A stretch of 64,000 bases of DNA from Fragum whitleyi (lineage: Eukaryota; Mollusca; Bivalvia; Cardiida; Cardiidae), in contig OX411552.1 of the NCBI GenBank assembly GCA_948146395.1, positions 15,484,957 through 15,548,956 on the forward strand, given 5' to 3'. The notes under the pieces were generated by a model. The model searched no databases. It saw only the letters and a program-made list of their open reading frames with translations, and had not been told where the DNA came from. Shown here one piece after another: positions 45,783 to 56,758 of the stretch. Every line of letters begins with the position of its first letter. The first letter of the stretch is position 1. A program made the position numbers and the translations under genes.

Positions 45783-45934
45783 GTTTGTTTGTTTGAATGG
45801 GTTTAACGCCGCTTTCAACAATTTCGCAGTTATATCGCGGCGACCGGAGCACCTAACAATGGATTCCTGGTATTTCTTTATCCTGTACTACCATTTCACC
45901 CTTTCATAGCCTCCGACTGCTATCTCACATATGG
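45783..45934 (-). mobile_element. SINE, main family, 5'-truncated, nested in LINE
   Basis: The minus-strand reading ends with AAAGCGGCGTTAAACCCATT and a CAAA-repeat tail. It begins within the CATATGTGAGATAGC block, so the tRNA head is missing. A 13-bp exact duplication flanks it. Removing the SINE with one duplication joins the RNase H frame through ...GGGGILI-YLQNEAT..., so the LINE was there first. Confidence 0.95.
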
Positions 45935-45947
45935 GGAATACTTATTT
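45935..45947. repeat. Target-site duplication, right copy
   Basis: GGAATACTTATTT, exact partner of 45770-45782. Confidence 0.95.
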
Positions 45948-46749
45948 ACCTACAGAATGAAGCCACAAAGAGCTGTTCCATACCCACTGGTAGACAATGT
46001 TCTAACTACAAAGCTGAAATCAAATCTCTCGAAAAAGCAATTGACTTACTCTTGGACCACACAAGAATTACACTCAATATTGTCTTCCTCACAGATGTTC
46101 TATCAGTACTTCAAGCACTACAATCAAATAATGAAGATACATATACGCTTTGCTCCAAACTCAATACACTGTGCAAAACAGCAAAAACAGTCCAGCTCCA
46201 ATTGATCCAATCGCACTGTGGTGTACCTGCTAATGAAAAAGCTGACAAACTTGCTAAAGAGGGAGCCAAGAAAGAATAATTTGACGAACCAGGTACACTT
46301 CATGAATCCAGAACAATCATCCAACACTTCTTCAAGGACAAATGGAAGGAAGAACACCCAAAATACACACCAAGTGACCCACTTTACAGTCTTGCAAGGA
46401 AAGAACAAGTAGTGATTTTTAGACTTCGCACAGGACACTGCAAACTACGCAGCCACCTACATAAAATGTGAATTGTAACTTCAGCTACATGCCCCTGTGG
46501 AAACTCAGCAGAAACAGTAAAACATGCCCACTGTACACTATCGCGAGACAGAATCACTGGCCAACACCCACCTCCCTGGATGACAAACTCTATGGAAACC
46601 GTGACAGCCTGTGTCGGACAGTGGATTTCATCGGGACCAGTGGGTTTCAACTATGACATTGGGAACGAAACGAAGAAGAAACTCGGCCGACGTGACAATT
46701 ATTTTATGGCAAATGATGATACAGAAATCATTGTCGATTTAACATAGTA

Positions 46750-47110
46750 TACTTACGGTACGCCGGCGATGAGTCGCCGATACGAAAAAAAAGACAAAAA
46801 ATACTCTGTAGTCTGCGAGATTGACCGGAGCCCGATCGATGATCGGTCGTAGCCAGGTCGATCACTTGCGATTAGTAATCAATACGACACTGTCTTCCAC
46901 AAATCTTAAAGACGTCTCTGACTTGTCGACAGGTTCGACATGAAGTTAAAACTCACTAACACGACATCGTGACCGGTGCACCGATCACTCGCCGATTTTA
47001 TCACCGTTTACACAAAAAGACACCGGTCATTAAATCGGAGCGCTAATTTGACACTAGCCAAATCCATTTAGATTTGGAACATCACTCGGCCTTTTCCGTA
47101 AACTTCAACA
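46750..47110. other. CpG-rich segment after the LINE
   Basis: Many CG dinucleotides and repeated CGAT/TCGCCGA words (GATCGATGATCGGTCG, CACTCGCCGATTTTATC), unlike the AT-rich surroundings. No frame was recognised. It could be an unmethylated segment, a young repeat, or the rest of an element into which the LINE was inserted. Confidence 0.5.
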
Positions 47111-48965
47111 GACCGCGGATGTATATAGGGTGGATGGGTATGTAAGAAATAGGCTGAAACAGTGTAAGAAAACTAGCGCGGAAATAACCGGCGCTATCTT
47201 GAGATTTATATTGTTACAGTAAATAACTGCTGAAAAATCTTATTTTTTGAGAATGACGTATCAATTTTCAAAAATTCATATTTTTCAGTCGTTACTTAAG
47301 AATCTAAAGATATTTATACAAAGATGCGAAAGCTTTAAACGCATGTGGAGAAATTCGGTCCATTAGGATTTTACCTTGGGGCCAGCCGTTACAGGCATAT
47401 AGCATGGAGGCAGTGGCAATAAATCTGACTTATTACTTGTTAATAGTATTTAATGGCTTTTGTCCCGTTGGACTGTTATTCTTGGTCAGCTTAATAGTTA
47501 ATTAGTCCCTAGTGGAAATTGTAGATAATGCTGAGAAAATGGTCACTCTCTTTAATTAGTGATTCTTATTTTCGTATTTGAATATTACAATTTACAAAGA
47601 TAGACATATATAATGCATATAAAAAGATGTTTTTAGGTGGGACATATTCATCTATAATATTAATCTTTGTTTTTGCTGTATGCATAATTTCTTTTTTATT
47701 TAATCAACCAAAATAATTCAAGCTTTTACTGAAAAAGCTCATTACCTAAGTCCAACCACATTTCGCCTTTGATGACAGGCGATTGCGATTTTGTCAGGTA
47801 TCGGAAAGCATAAATGTATCACTGACAAGACTCGGTATCAAACCACATGCAAATGTTTCATAACATCATTTGTGTAAGATTTATTACTACATATATGTTT
47901 CATAATAACATAGAAGACGAAATCGAATTATAATGCAATCTCCTTTGGACAGAAGAAGTTTCACTTTTATCAAGAGCACAAGGAGCAATTCAAAGTTTGA
48001 AATGATGATAATATAAGAATGATAATGTAAATTATAATAAATAGAAAGGTAAAATAAAATCAGTTGAACTGTACACAAGGCACAAGAACGTCAAAACTGG
48101 AGAAAACTAATTTCTCATTTTTTTCTCACACAAACCCTCGAGAACATAGTGTGAAAAGGAACCATGCCGTCGCCATTACTTGTAATTAGGATAAATTGAT
48201 TATTTTTTCCGTTCACCCACGGACCCTCCCTGGTTACCTAAGCACATTCTACAGGAATATTTATGATAAAAAGGAAAAAAACTTTGATGTTTGATCACTT
48301 TGGGCGGGGCACCGGAGGGGGAGGGGGAGGCTTAAAGCTATGTAGATATATATTTCTTCCAGAAGTTTGACGGTATTTATATTTGAAATGTTCTCATATC
48401 ATCACTTTGATAAACTTTGATGATCATAGTGATTGTAGATGAAAAATTTAGCCCAATTACAAAAAAAAAAACCAGTTAATTTAACCCCACTAGGCTGTTT
48501 TAAAGATGCAAAAACATTGTTTTTAAATTTTAAAATTTTTACTCCGCATTGCATCAAAGTGCATGGGAAACATTTCTCACACGTTAGTAAACGTTTTTGA
48601 CTTCTCAATCCAGAGTCGATGCTTGGTTTAACATAGTGTTGAACTAACTTTTTTGTTATGCAATTGGACCTATATGTTGGACCACCAGGTGCGGAGCAAA
48701 AGATGAAGGAAAGACCAAGGTCTTTATTCAAATCTTTATCTTCTTCTTCTGAAGCAAGGGGCTATTATCCCGTATATATTGTCTGGATCATAAATTCATC
48801 GACCTTTGTGAAATAGCTGTATAGTTCAGACACCGAGAGCGGATCATATGTGCAGACATCTTGTCGAACCAAGGGTTACGAACGTTTTACTTATCTTATT
48901 CGAGAAGATCTTATCGATTCGACACCCCTTGACTCGTGAAGATGATGTGCAGAGAGAGTGGGCAC
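47111..48965. other. No gene seen
   Basis: Nothing recognised apart from a short purine tract (GGGGGAGGGGGAGG) near 48317-48330. A minus frame at 48402-48731 has no recognised domain. Confidence 0.45.
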
Positions 48966-48970
48966 ATGTA

Positions 48971-48981
48971 GGAAGGGACAA
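48971..48981. repeat. Target-site duplication, left
   Basis: GGAAGGGACAA, repeated exactly at 49260-49270. Confidence 0.92.
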
Positions 48982-49259
48982 TGATTGATTGATTGAATGG
49001 AGTTTTACGCCGCTTTCATTATTTTTTCAGTTATATCGCGGCGGCTGGAGCACCTAAGAATGGTTTCCTGGTATTTTTCTCACCAGTACAACCACCCCAT
49101 CCTTTCCTAGCCTCCAGCTGCTATCTCACATAGGTCTACGATTCAACCCATTGGTGAGAGACAAATAGTCAGAAAGAATGAGTGCCGCCGTCGGGGATCG
49201 GACCCGGGACCTCTAAATTGATAGTCCGACGCGCTACCCACTGAGCTATGACGGCGACG
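48982..49259 (-). mobile_element. SINE, main family, full length with TSD
   Basis: The reference copy of the window. On the minus strand: head CCGTCATAGCTCAGTGGGTA with A box, B box GGTCCCGGGTCCGATCCCC, the CGGCGGCACTCATTCTTTC link, CACCAATGGGTTGAATCGTA, CAGCTGGAGGCTAGGAAAGG, ATACCAGGAAACCATTCTTA, GGTGCTCCAGCCGCCGCGAT and the tail GCGGCGTAAAACTCC with TCAATCAATCAAT. It resembles the tRNA-derived SINEs described from bivalves; the exact published family cannot be assigned without alignment. The 11-bp exact duplication marks a recent insertion. Confidence 0.95.
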
Positions 49260-49270
49260 GGAAGGGACAA
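49260..49270. repeat. Target-site duplication, right
   Basis: GGAAGGGACAA, partner of 48971-48981. Confidence 0.92.
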
Positions 49271-49960
49271 GACTGGGGTCTTTATTTATCTTGTAAATAG
49301 AAATAATGAACGGTTACTTCCAAGAAACTCTCAATGGAATTTTCATATTTTTTGTGTTTTAGATGGTACACTTTCAATTTTCTTTAAAAAAATGAAATCA
49401 GGTCAACGAATAATCGAACATTTGCGAGTATTTTAAATTATACTTTCTTGTTGGCAAATCATATTGAAAAGTTCAAACCTTAATTGGAAGGATGTGTTCC
49501 ATCCAATTATAGCTTTAAAAATTGAATAACCGAAAATCTCTCTTGGGTTGTTTTGGTAGGCCTAGGTAACAGAGTTTATAAGCGACCTAGGTACGATGGT
49601 TTTCTGCATTAGGAAAGGTCCGATTATGAAGCTTACCTTCGGTTTTCAGTTAAACACTAGACATTTTAAAAGTATAAATGTGGAATCGAATAGTTCAAAT
49701 ACGATGATCCTCTAAATATTGAGTAGCAAATAAGTGTTCGGTTTAAAATGTATAGAGTCCTATCTAATCAACCTGAGCTTGACCTACGGAAGTTATTGCA
49801 CTTCAAAGAAATTATCTCTATGTTGTTGAATCCTTGATTTGCCTAGAATTAAAGAAGGATATTGAAAAAAAAAAGAAAAGAAGAAAAGAAATGTACTTAT
49901 TCTTATATAATTTGTTAGGCTTACTGCTTATCGCATTTTAATATGTTAATTGATCAAAAA
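49271..49960. other. No gene seen
   Basis: Nothing recognised. Confidence 0.45.
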
Positions 49961-49964
49961 GCTT

Positions 49965-50160
49965 TAAGAGCCCCCGTCATAGAACAGATGGTAGTGCACC
50001 ATACTCCAATACTTCATGGGATTTCATGGGTTCAATCCCCGGCAGTCATTATTTTCTATCCTTTCCAAAGACAAAATACCAGGAATCTATTGTTCAGTGC
50101 TGTCAACTGCTGTCATATGACCTATAATGTAAAAAGCAGCATTACACCCAATTCAAACAA
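49965..50160 (+). mobile_element. SINE, main family, shortened middle
   Basis: CCCCGTCATAGAACAGATGG is the head, GGGTTCAATCCCCGGC the B box, then ATACCAGGAATCTATTGTTC and AAAGCAGCATTACACCC with an ATTCAAACAAAC tail. The middle block is missing, as in the copies inside the TTAA element. Confidence 0.75.
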
Positions 50161-50312
50161 ACAGACTGATTGATCGATTTGGGCCTATTGCCGTTTTCAG
50201 CAATATTGCAATTTTATCACAGAGGTAAGTGCACCTATTCATGGCTTCCTGTTGTTTCTCGCACCAGTGAAACCACAACATTTAACCTAGACCCCAGCTG
50301 CCCTACTTAGGT
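50161..50312 (-). mobile_element. SINE, main family, 3' part, tail to tail with the previous
   Basis: Minus-strand family blocks: AGGTGACC/AGTAGGGCAGCTGGGGTCT, CACTGGTGCGAGAAACAACA and ATAAAATTGCAATATTGC, ending in a TCAATCAG tail that abuts the tail of the upstream copy. Confidence 0.72.
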
Positions 50313-50784
50313 GACCCTTTTTCAAACAAATCAACAAAATGCTTCAAATGATGTATTGGACCAAAGAAAAGCATTAATGGTGAAATGAGAAGTTATATAT
50401 TCTAAGCTGTACTTCTTAACTAACTCATAGACCAGGGCAGAAGTCAATCTCTGGTTGTGAACGATCATATCTTCAAGATAAATATAATTCCACCTTGTAT
50501 TATATAACATTCTATTGTTATTTATTGTATAGTTTGATAACAAAAAGGGGAAATAAAATAATTAGTGTTAATGATTAACAACTATCTGATAACGAATATT
50601 AATAAGACTTCCAGTGGTTAGCCAAAAGTTGGTAAATTGCATCATAGCTACCAAGTTTCCCTAGACTGTAATGGCGAAATTATCTCTCGCTAATATTCAA
50701 AGTTATAGACTTCATTCAAGAATTCTCGGGCCGATTTCAAAAGATCTAATATTTTTGGACTATTTTATACTACTTTATATTGAC

Positions 50785-50905
50785 TGTTTTTATAGGGTTC
50801 AATGCCATTTAAACAGTATTGTAATTTACTTATGAAAGCCGGTGCATCTACCCATGACTTCCTATCGGTTGCCACACTAGTACAATCATATAACGTTTCA
50901 TCTGA
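50785..50905 (-). mobile_element. Degenerate SINE, main family
   Basis: Family order is still readable: AGGGTTCAATGCCATTTAAA, AGTATTGTAATTTACTTATG, GGTGCATCTACCCATGACTT and TTGCCACACTAGTACAATCA. Frames across it are not genes. Confidence 0.5.
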
Positions 50906-51194
50906 GCCAACACTTGTACACACTACTTCGGCATATCAACAAATGAAGCCTGTCACAATGACCTTTGACAAATGTCGGCTAGACAAGATGGGGAAACAAA
51001 CTCACGAACACAGATCTGTGAGCAAGATGCATTACCGACTGGTAGCACGAAACTTTTGCCAAGTGACGGAGAGAAATTTGACTATTGGTATTTTTTATAC
51101 GCAAAAATTCAAACTTTCTTCCTCCCCCCCACACTATATATAAATTTGTTTTATTTAAATGCGGTTCAGCGCTAATTTCATAATTCACGCTATT

Positions 51195-51455
51195 GTATCA
51201 AGGCAGTTGGTGAATCGATTCATAGTTTCCCGTCTGTGCATCTACATTTGTCCGAGCCGTCACCTGCCTATCACAGTTATGTATACTATTTATAAATAGC
51301 CCATAGGCGGGGGACAAATGATGTTTGTCGCAATGACTGCAGTCAAATTTTAGATATTAGTTGACCAAGACATGGGTCGATAACATTACATTAGGACTGA
51401 AAGCCCATCGCGTTATCGATTGAGCTAAGCCAAGATGACGGAGTCTTTAGTACGG
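51195..51455 (-). mobile_element. Degenerate SINE, main family or related
   Basis: CACCTGCCTATCACAG, CCCATAGGCGGGGGACAAAT and a tRNA-like head (minus strand TGGCTTAGCTCAATCGATAA, CGCGATGGGC) stand in family order but are strongly diverged. Confidence 0.4.
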
Positions 51456-51686
51456 GGATGGGGTTTAGCATGGGTCTGTGACATGTCCCAATAAAAAATA
51501 ACCACTACCTGAAAAATATGATCAAGCAGAGGTCAATTTATAAAGCACATCTAGACGATTAATGAGTTGCACAACAATTCCAGAATCAGAACATCTGCCA
51601 AAATTTTACCATAGCCTTGTCAGTCTAGCAAGTTGCTATATCTGCGCGTTGGCGGGAGGGGGGGGGGGTTGCCTGACGGATCACAT

Positions 51687-51830
51687 TTGTTTTTATCTGT
51701 TTGCATGGGGCTTAACACCGTTTCTGAAAATCTTTCAGTCATATCGCGATGGATGAGTTTCACCGTTCAGAATCGAACCAGTGACCTATTCAATGAAAGT
51801 CCGACTCGCTACCACTGCTCTCTGAAAGCC
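51687..51830 (-). mobile_element. SINE, main family, internally deleted
   Basis: GGGGCTTAACACCGTTTCTG and CAGTCATATCGCGATGGA (3' part) run directly into CAGAATCGAACCAGTGACCT and AAAGTCCGACTCGCTACC (head). A G-rich tract precedes it at about 51655-51668. Confidence 0.7.
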
Positions 51831-51934
51831 ACTCGAGGAAATTGCTTTTCTTTCAAAAAGCAATGTACTAGTTTTGGTATGAGAGCGAAACATTTTTTCT
51901 CAAATGCATCCCTATAAACATGTAAACTAGAAAC

Positions 51935-52712
51935 TAGAATTCTAAAGCTATATACATGTATATGTCTAGTCAAATTCCAGCTGCCTAATTAATGACCATT
52001 ACATGTAATTAAAAGGTCACAAATTAGTGAGATCTGTCACCTATGCATGGGTTTCCATAGTAACCATTCATATTGGAAGAACTGATCAGTTTTTGGCCAA
52101 CATCTTGAACTTTCTGATTTTTCTGTCATTCTAACAAATCAAGAATCGTACGAATCAATCAAATGTTCAATCGACCAAAATGATACAGCTCACAGGCGAT
52201 TTGTTTTGAAGTATGATTTTGTCTTATATATTGTAATTGTTAAAATAAGGAACCTTTTGAGAGATGTTTTATGAAACAATCGCATGTGATGTTACATTTT
52301 CGTCAAGGCTGTTAATATATTCTGGAATATTCTAGAATACTCTGTCTTCATAGCTTGATTTACTATTGTATACCTGATATATATAAGTCTGTGCCTGAAA
52401 CTTTGAACAACTAATCTTTGCATGATGGAGAGGTATTGGTTTTTTCTGCATCAAACAATGTCTGATTTTGGTCAGTGTTTATAAATATATAGCTTAACAT
52501 GCGAGTAGTGAAAATTCTAATCAGACAGTCCGGATGCAAAGGCTGATCCGAGTCTTAGTACTGCCACACATTTAAATACATGTAGTTGGAAATATCACGC
52601 ACAGGCTGATATAATTAAGCTTTATTTAAAAAAGAATCGCGAAAGGTTTTGTATTTTTCTGACAGATATTTTTTATCAAGTTTGCTTGCAAGAAGAATCT
52701 AATGATAAGTAT
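51935..52712 (+). repeat. ~0.75-kb diverged duplicated block, copy 1
   Basis: It shares with 57850-58606, in the same order, TTAATGACCATTACATGTAA, GCATGGGT..CCATAGT.ACCA, CTGACAAATCAAGAA-type, TGTTAAAATAAG, GAAACAATC.C.TGTGATG and CGCGAAAGGTTTT then GCTTGCAAGAAGAATCTA. No frame or inverted ends. It could be an old segmental duplication or two copies of an unnamed repeat. Confidence 0.75.
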
Positions 52713-52810
52713 GATATTCCATTATTTCTTTTTCCCCAAAATATTTAATAAACGTGTAAAGAAAGGTGTTTGAACATACAGAGCAGAAAAGAAGTTTTTA
52801 CGTTGACTAG

Positions 52811-53729
52811 TATAGTCCGTTTGACTTCTATATGGACCAACCTTTTCATCAATTACATAAAATTGCGTTTAAATAAAGGATTTGTATGTAGTAAAATCAT
52901 AATTTCAGCTTAATACCATTCCAAAAAATATTTTTTGAAAATAAAGTGATTTCAAAATAATGATTTTGTCTATCTAGTTAATGTTAATATTTTCGCATTA
53001 TTCGTTCTTAAACACGAGGGGTGATGGAGGCTGTTCAATAGTAAGAAAATGTCAACATATATAGTAAAAACACGTGGTTTTATACTAAACTTTTGACAGA
53101 TGAAATGTCCATTATTCCTTATTTGGACATGCTAATTAGCATATCGACGGTCATGTCATCTTAAACTTTAAAATCACGTGATTTTTACCGTTAGTACTCG
53201 CCTTTTCATTAAGTTTTCCTCGTGAAATTCCCGACTACTTCGTTTAATAATGCTTTTTGATTGGTCTTAACATGTAGATATAGGGTTCATCTCAGAATGT
53301 ATAAAATCAATAATCAATTATCTGGTCAAACAGTTTCTGAAGAAAGAGAGAATGTACACAGATTTGATATCCAACGGAAGCAAAAATCTTAGACAAACTT
53401 AATTACATGTATATTGAAAAACTCGATTTTATAGTAATACAATTCACTTAAAATCTTACTCTTTTGACTCGGCCTCTATGCAAATCAGTACTATTTTTGG
53501 TTATACAATGCGCTGTTCCGTTTAATACAGTCACAAGTAGGTATGAAATGCTGAAAGTTAACATGTAGACGGACGGACAAAATCATTATTTTACATTAAA
53601 AAATTCTGAAAACAAAATTCGTCATGGTATTAGCTGGAAAAAATGATACAAGAAAAATATGCGTTTCATTAATTAATTTCTGAGATTTTCGGCGAAATGT
53701 TGGTCCATATAGAAGTCAAACGGACTATA
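52811..53729. mobile_element. 0.9-kb element with perfect 31-bp inverted ends
   Basis: TATAGTCCGTTTGACTTCTA then TATGGACCAAC at the left is repeated as an exact complement at the right. TATA at the edges allows a TA target, as in the Tc1/mariner group. The body has no transposase frame. Identical ends suggest a recent or constrained element. No second copy is in the window. Confidence 0.88.
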
Positions 53730-54225
53730 CAACGTAGAACAGTGAGTCATAAAAACAGATACTTTTGGGGACCCATATCAGACAGTTTTGAGAGTCCTAG
53801 TTACCGTAAGGGAGTCTCAGACTCGCAAAAACTGTATATCTCAAAACCCTGGTAATATGTTAGATATGTTTCAATTTTGACAAGTTCTTATACATGTAAA
53901 CAAAGCAGAGATAAGGACATTTTTAGTGTTACTCGTTTTTTATATAGAAAATTTGCAATTTCCACACACAAAAGTGTAACTGCGGGATACCGGGTAAGGA
54001 TATGAGGCCCCCTCACTCGACCTCGCCTTTCTTACAGACCTATATAATACAATTTATGGACCGTCGAACTATTGCAAATGCAGTCTTTTTTGGATGTGTT
54101 CACTTACAAAATGAAACTCGAAGTGTCGTAAACTGACTCCCACTATGAGCTTGTCAGAGACAGGGATTTCCCCTAAGCAACATGTTAATAAAAGGGGCAT
54201 ATTGGTCGGTCCTTTCGGAATAGAA
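53730..54225. other. No gene seen
   Basis: Nothing recognised. Confidence 0.45.
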
Positions 54226-54352
54226 TCAGAATATCGTGAAATTGACACCGTGAATGATTTGGGAATGATTTTGGAGTGAAATTGAATGAGTGCGATTAGT
54301 ACGTTTTAAATTAAATTAAAGAAAGGTAATTCATTATCGCTAATTTTGTTCA

Positions 54353-54354
<2 letters not shown>

Positions 54355-54391
<37 letters not shown>
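54355..54391. repeat. Poly-A tract (37)
   Basis: An uninterrupted A run directly after GCTAATTTTGTTCAAT of the MITE. Confidence 0.95.
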
Positions 54392-54394
<3 letters not shown>

Positions 54395-54411
54395 GAAACT
54401 CATTACCCCCC

Positions 54412-54490
54412 CTCTCTGTCTCTGTCTGTCTGTCTCTCTCTCTCTCCTTTTTTCTCTCTTTCTTTCTCTCTCTCATTTTCTCTCCCTCTC
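54412..54490. repeat. CT-rich microsatellite
   Basis: CT and CTGT repeats with T interruptions. Confidence 0.9.
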
Positions 54491-54589
54491 GCTTTCAATC
54501 TTAAAAACTGTTAAGAAAGCATTGAGTCAATGAACACTTAATTATCAGGCGACGAATTCTTAGACGGGAAACAGTTCGTTGGGGACGAA

Positions 54590-54630
54590 ACTTTCGTAAC
54601 TACAGATTGAATAAATCTGTAGCTACGAGA
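54590..54630. repeat. Small hairpin
   Basis: GTAACTACAGATT and AATCTGTAGCTAC pair across a short loop, one mismatch. Confidence 0.75.
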
Positions 54631-54802
54631 TTTTGGTCTTATCTGAGAAATCTATCAAGAATTTGAAGATGTACTTTCGTATAACATCATTCTGAAATAT
54701 AAGATTAAGGTTTTAAATTATATTCCTAGTATGATCAAATGGTCCTATATACCAACTTTCGATTAATATTGTGGGAAGCAAAAGTAAAAGTTGAGCAAAA
54801 TT

Positions 54803-54876
54803 CATCTCCCGGGTTCGTTCCCCTTCGTCGGCACTGATTCTTTCCGACTATTTTTCTCTCACCAATGGGTTGAGCA
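54803..54876 (+). mobile_element. SINE fragment, main family
   Basis: B box CCCGGGTTCGTTCCCC, CGTCGGCACTGATTCTTTCC and TCTCACCAATGGGTTGA. Only this middle piece remains. Confidence 0.75.
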
Positions 54877-55085
54877 TTCCCATTAAAACGAACCAAATCA
54901 ACCGCTTACAAATTCGATTTAAGTCAGTGAACCCATGATTCTAATTTTTAAAGAAGTTGTTGCTCTTATCATTTTTAGTGATTTTGGAGCAGTTTTGAAT
55001 GATTTGAATGAGTGTTTGAACTGTATAGATGGAGCTATAAGTGAGCGATTTAGAATGGTTTTGATCGTGGTGAATGTCGACATAA

Positions 55086-55880
55086 GGGAGTGATACTGTG
55101 ACAAGGCGTCCGCGAGAACTTTATAAACCTGAACTAAGGTACTGGCGTTTATCGTCTTCGCCACTTGTTTTAGTTCCTAAACATCGTAATTGCAGCTTGA
55201 AAGCTGAGTAATTTCTAGCGAATACATTAGATATCTCAAATTTTCTTTCACATCTATCGGTGCCTTGAATGGGCATTTCGGTCGGCTTCATTTGGTCATT
55301 TTCTCTCCTTTTTTATGCCACTTTGACTTAAATTTAAATGTACATCTCATTGTGAAACATATGAATGGTGTGATTCATATATATGCAGACAAACGCCAAC
55401 TCTACGTATATGACCGAAACATGAAAGCGGATACTTCAACGTTCAGTTTTATTGCATTAGGCGTGATTTGCAGACAATTTTAGATTTGGACCTAAATGGC
55501 CCTCTATGTGTCCGCAGTTACCTTAAATAAAGCCATGGATACAATATTCCGGTCATAAACCAACGACTTGCTTTATCTCTACAGGGACATAAGGTCTTAA
55601 ACCGTATACACAATTTCTTTCGATGTGACTAAATACATTCTATTTTGGAAAGAAACTGAAAACCATAATTCAGATATAAAGCCATAACATCGAAATCCCT
55701 AGATCTATAGCTTTCGCACTTCATCGCATTTCGAACTAAATGTCTTACATAGAAAATGAATAAAGTTTGTAGATACGACATTTCGGTTATCCATCGGCAA
55801 CTTGATTTTTAACTATGTACAACCCTCAATCTCTTAAAGTCTGCATATCCTGCTTTATTTCGAAAATTGACTTCGACTCT
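55086..55880. other. No gene seen
   Basis: Nothing recognised. Confidence 0.45.
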
Positions 55881-55914
55881 ATGACGTCATATGATTGTGA
55901 CTTTATGACGTCAT
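55876..55914. promoter_or_regulatory. Two TGACGTCA sites in a short direct repeat
   Basis: CTATGACGTCAT and TTATGACGTCAT stand about 25 bases apart, both preceded by GAC.CT-like sequence. TGACGTCA is the consensus CRE for CREB/ATF factors. No promoter or gene was found next to it, so a regulatory role is only possible. Confidence 0.35.
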
Positions 55915-56275
55915 CTTTTCGATGCCAACAACCCTTTTACATGGTTGAGGAAAAAATATTGCGCGGTTTTTATTCGGGCACTACTGCCTTTGGCGGATGA
56001 AAGTGGACTAAAAAGAGAACTTTTTTTGAAATACTTTTCTTTTTTCAGTATGAATTTATGTATTTTGAAATCTTTTGCTTTCTTTTAATTCTCAAGCCAT
56101 TTGACAATTAGACTTGATACTGATACTATTTTTGGCTAAAATATTCTAAACTTTTTTTGCACAACAATCAACACTTTGGTACGGGAATCTGTATCTGTAT
56201 CTGATTAAAGGCATTGACTGACTTGACCTTAAACTAGAATCATTACTATGTAGGTTGTCCTACTCTATAGACCAA
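55915..56275. other. No gene seen
   Basis: AT-rich; nothing recognised. Confidence 0.45.
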
Positions 56276-56281
56276 GAGTCT

Positions 56282-56301
56282 ACAGGGGGTGGTGGTGGTG
56301 T

Positions 56302-56332
<31 letters not shown>

Positions 56333-56333
56333 G
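56282..56333. repeat. GGT / TG / poly-G tract
   Basis: GGTGGT repeats, then TG repeats, then a G run. Confidence 0.9.
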
Positions 56334-56755
56334 TAAATCAAATTTTCACTAGTTCACAGAAGGGTCACAGAAGGAACATTAATGCCAAGTTTAGTTGCAA
56401 TTGGCTTACTAGTTTGCGAGTAAAACGTAAGATATTTAAAGAAATTGTAGACCACCGCGACAAATGATGCAAAACGGATTCGGAGTGCATATAGTTCCCC
56501 TTAGACAACGTGCACAGACGAGCTTTAAAAAATCCAACTCTAAAAAATCGGGCAGCGGCTCCCCTATAATTCTCATATTTTTGTTTAAATGATCTCGAGA
56601 GCAAATCTTGTCCCGTCCAATATCAAAACCAATAAGTTTAACCCCTGTCATACTGAATCTAGAATATTCTTGTTTTGGAAGGTGGTAAAGGCAAAGATAT
56701 GTAAAGTCTGATCTTAGTCTTATCCATCTTATTTTAAATTGAAACTAGACAATTT
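56334..56755. other. No gene seen
   Basis: Nothing recognised. Confidence 0.4.
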
Positions 56756-56758
56756 CAG

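Larger units (their letters stand above)
43860..46745 (+). pseudogene. 5'-truncated LINE: reverse transcriptase, RNase H, CCHC end
   Basis: It starts in the region between endonuclease and reverse transcriptase (LWNLTKQLNDEKS, TGKHAANLIIKSL). Then come SPGKDGITNEML and YRPISLLSTVGKLLE, VDLKSAFDRIW (first Asp, 44566-44598), GVPQGGVLAPTLF, and LFADDLAVW (catalytic Asp pair, about 44829-44855). The thumb has VYIGRIRPVLQYGASSWG. RNase H starts VYTDGSAS (45722) and ends SHCGVPANEKAD (46210-46247). The C-terminal RLRTGHCKLRSHLH and CPCGNSAETVKHAHC form the usual CCHC-type end. Stops occur at 44131, 44443, in the following codons (F*KC), near 44923 and 46469, with frameshifts around 44640-45060. A SINE splits RNase H. 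The domain order fits the I/Nimb/Ingi-like group of non-LTR elements; it cannot be active. Confidence 0.88.
54226..55085 (+). mobile_element. MITE, CAGTTA-ended family, enlarged copy
   Basis: The left part (ATATCGTGAAATTGAC, GAATGAGTG, TCGCTAATTTTGTTCA) and right part (GTGATTTTGGAGCAGTTTTG, GGTGAATGTCGACAT) are family sequence. Between them, where the other palindrome arm should be, stand a 37-A run, a CT microsatellite, unrelated sequence and a SINE fragment. Confidence 0.6.

Noticed and set aside
43846..46700. Target-site duplication of the RNase H LINE (TTATTATTTTGCAA versus TTATTTTATGGCAA)
   Set aside because: The match is imperfect and lies in AT-rich sequence, so it is not counted as evidence.
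43860..46745. Active retrotransposon
   Set aside because: Several in-frame stops, frameshifts and a nested SINE disable the coding region, and the endonuclease part is missing.
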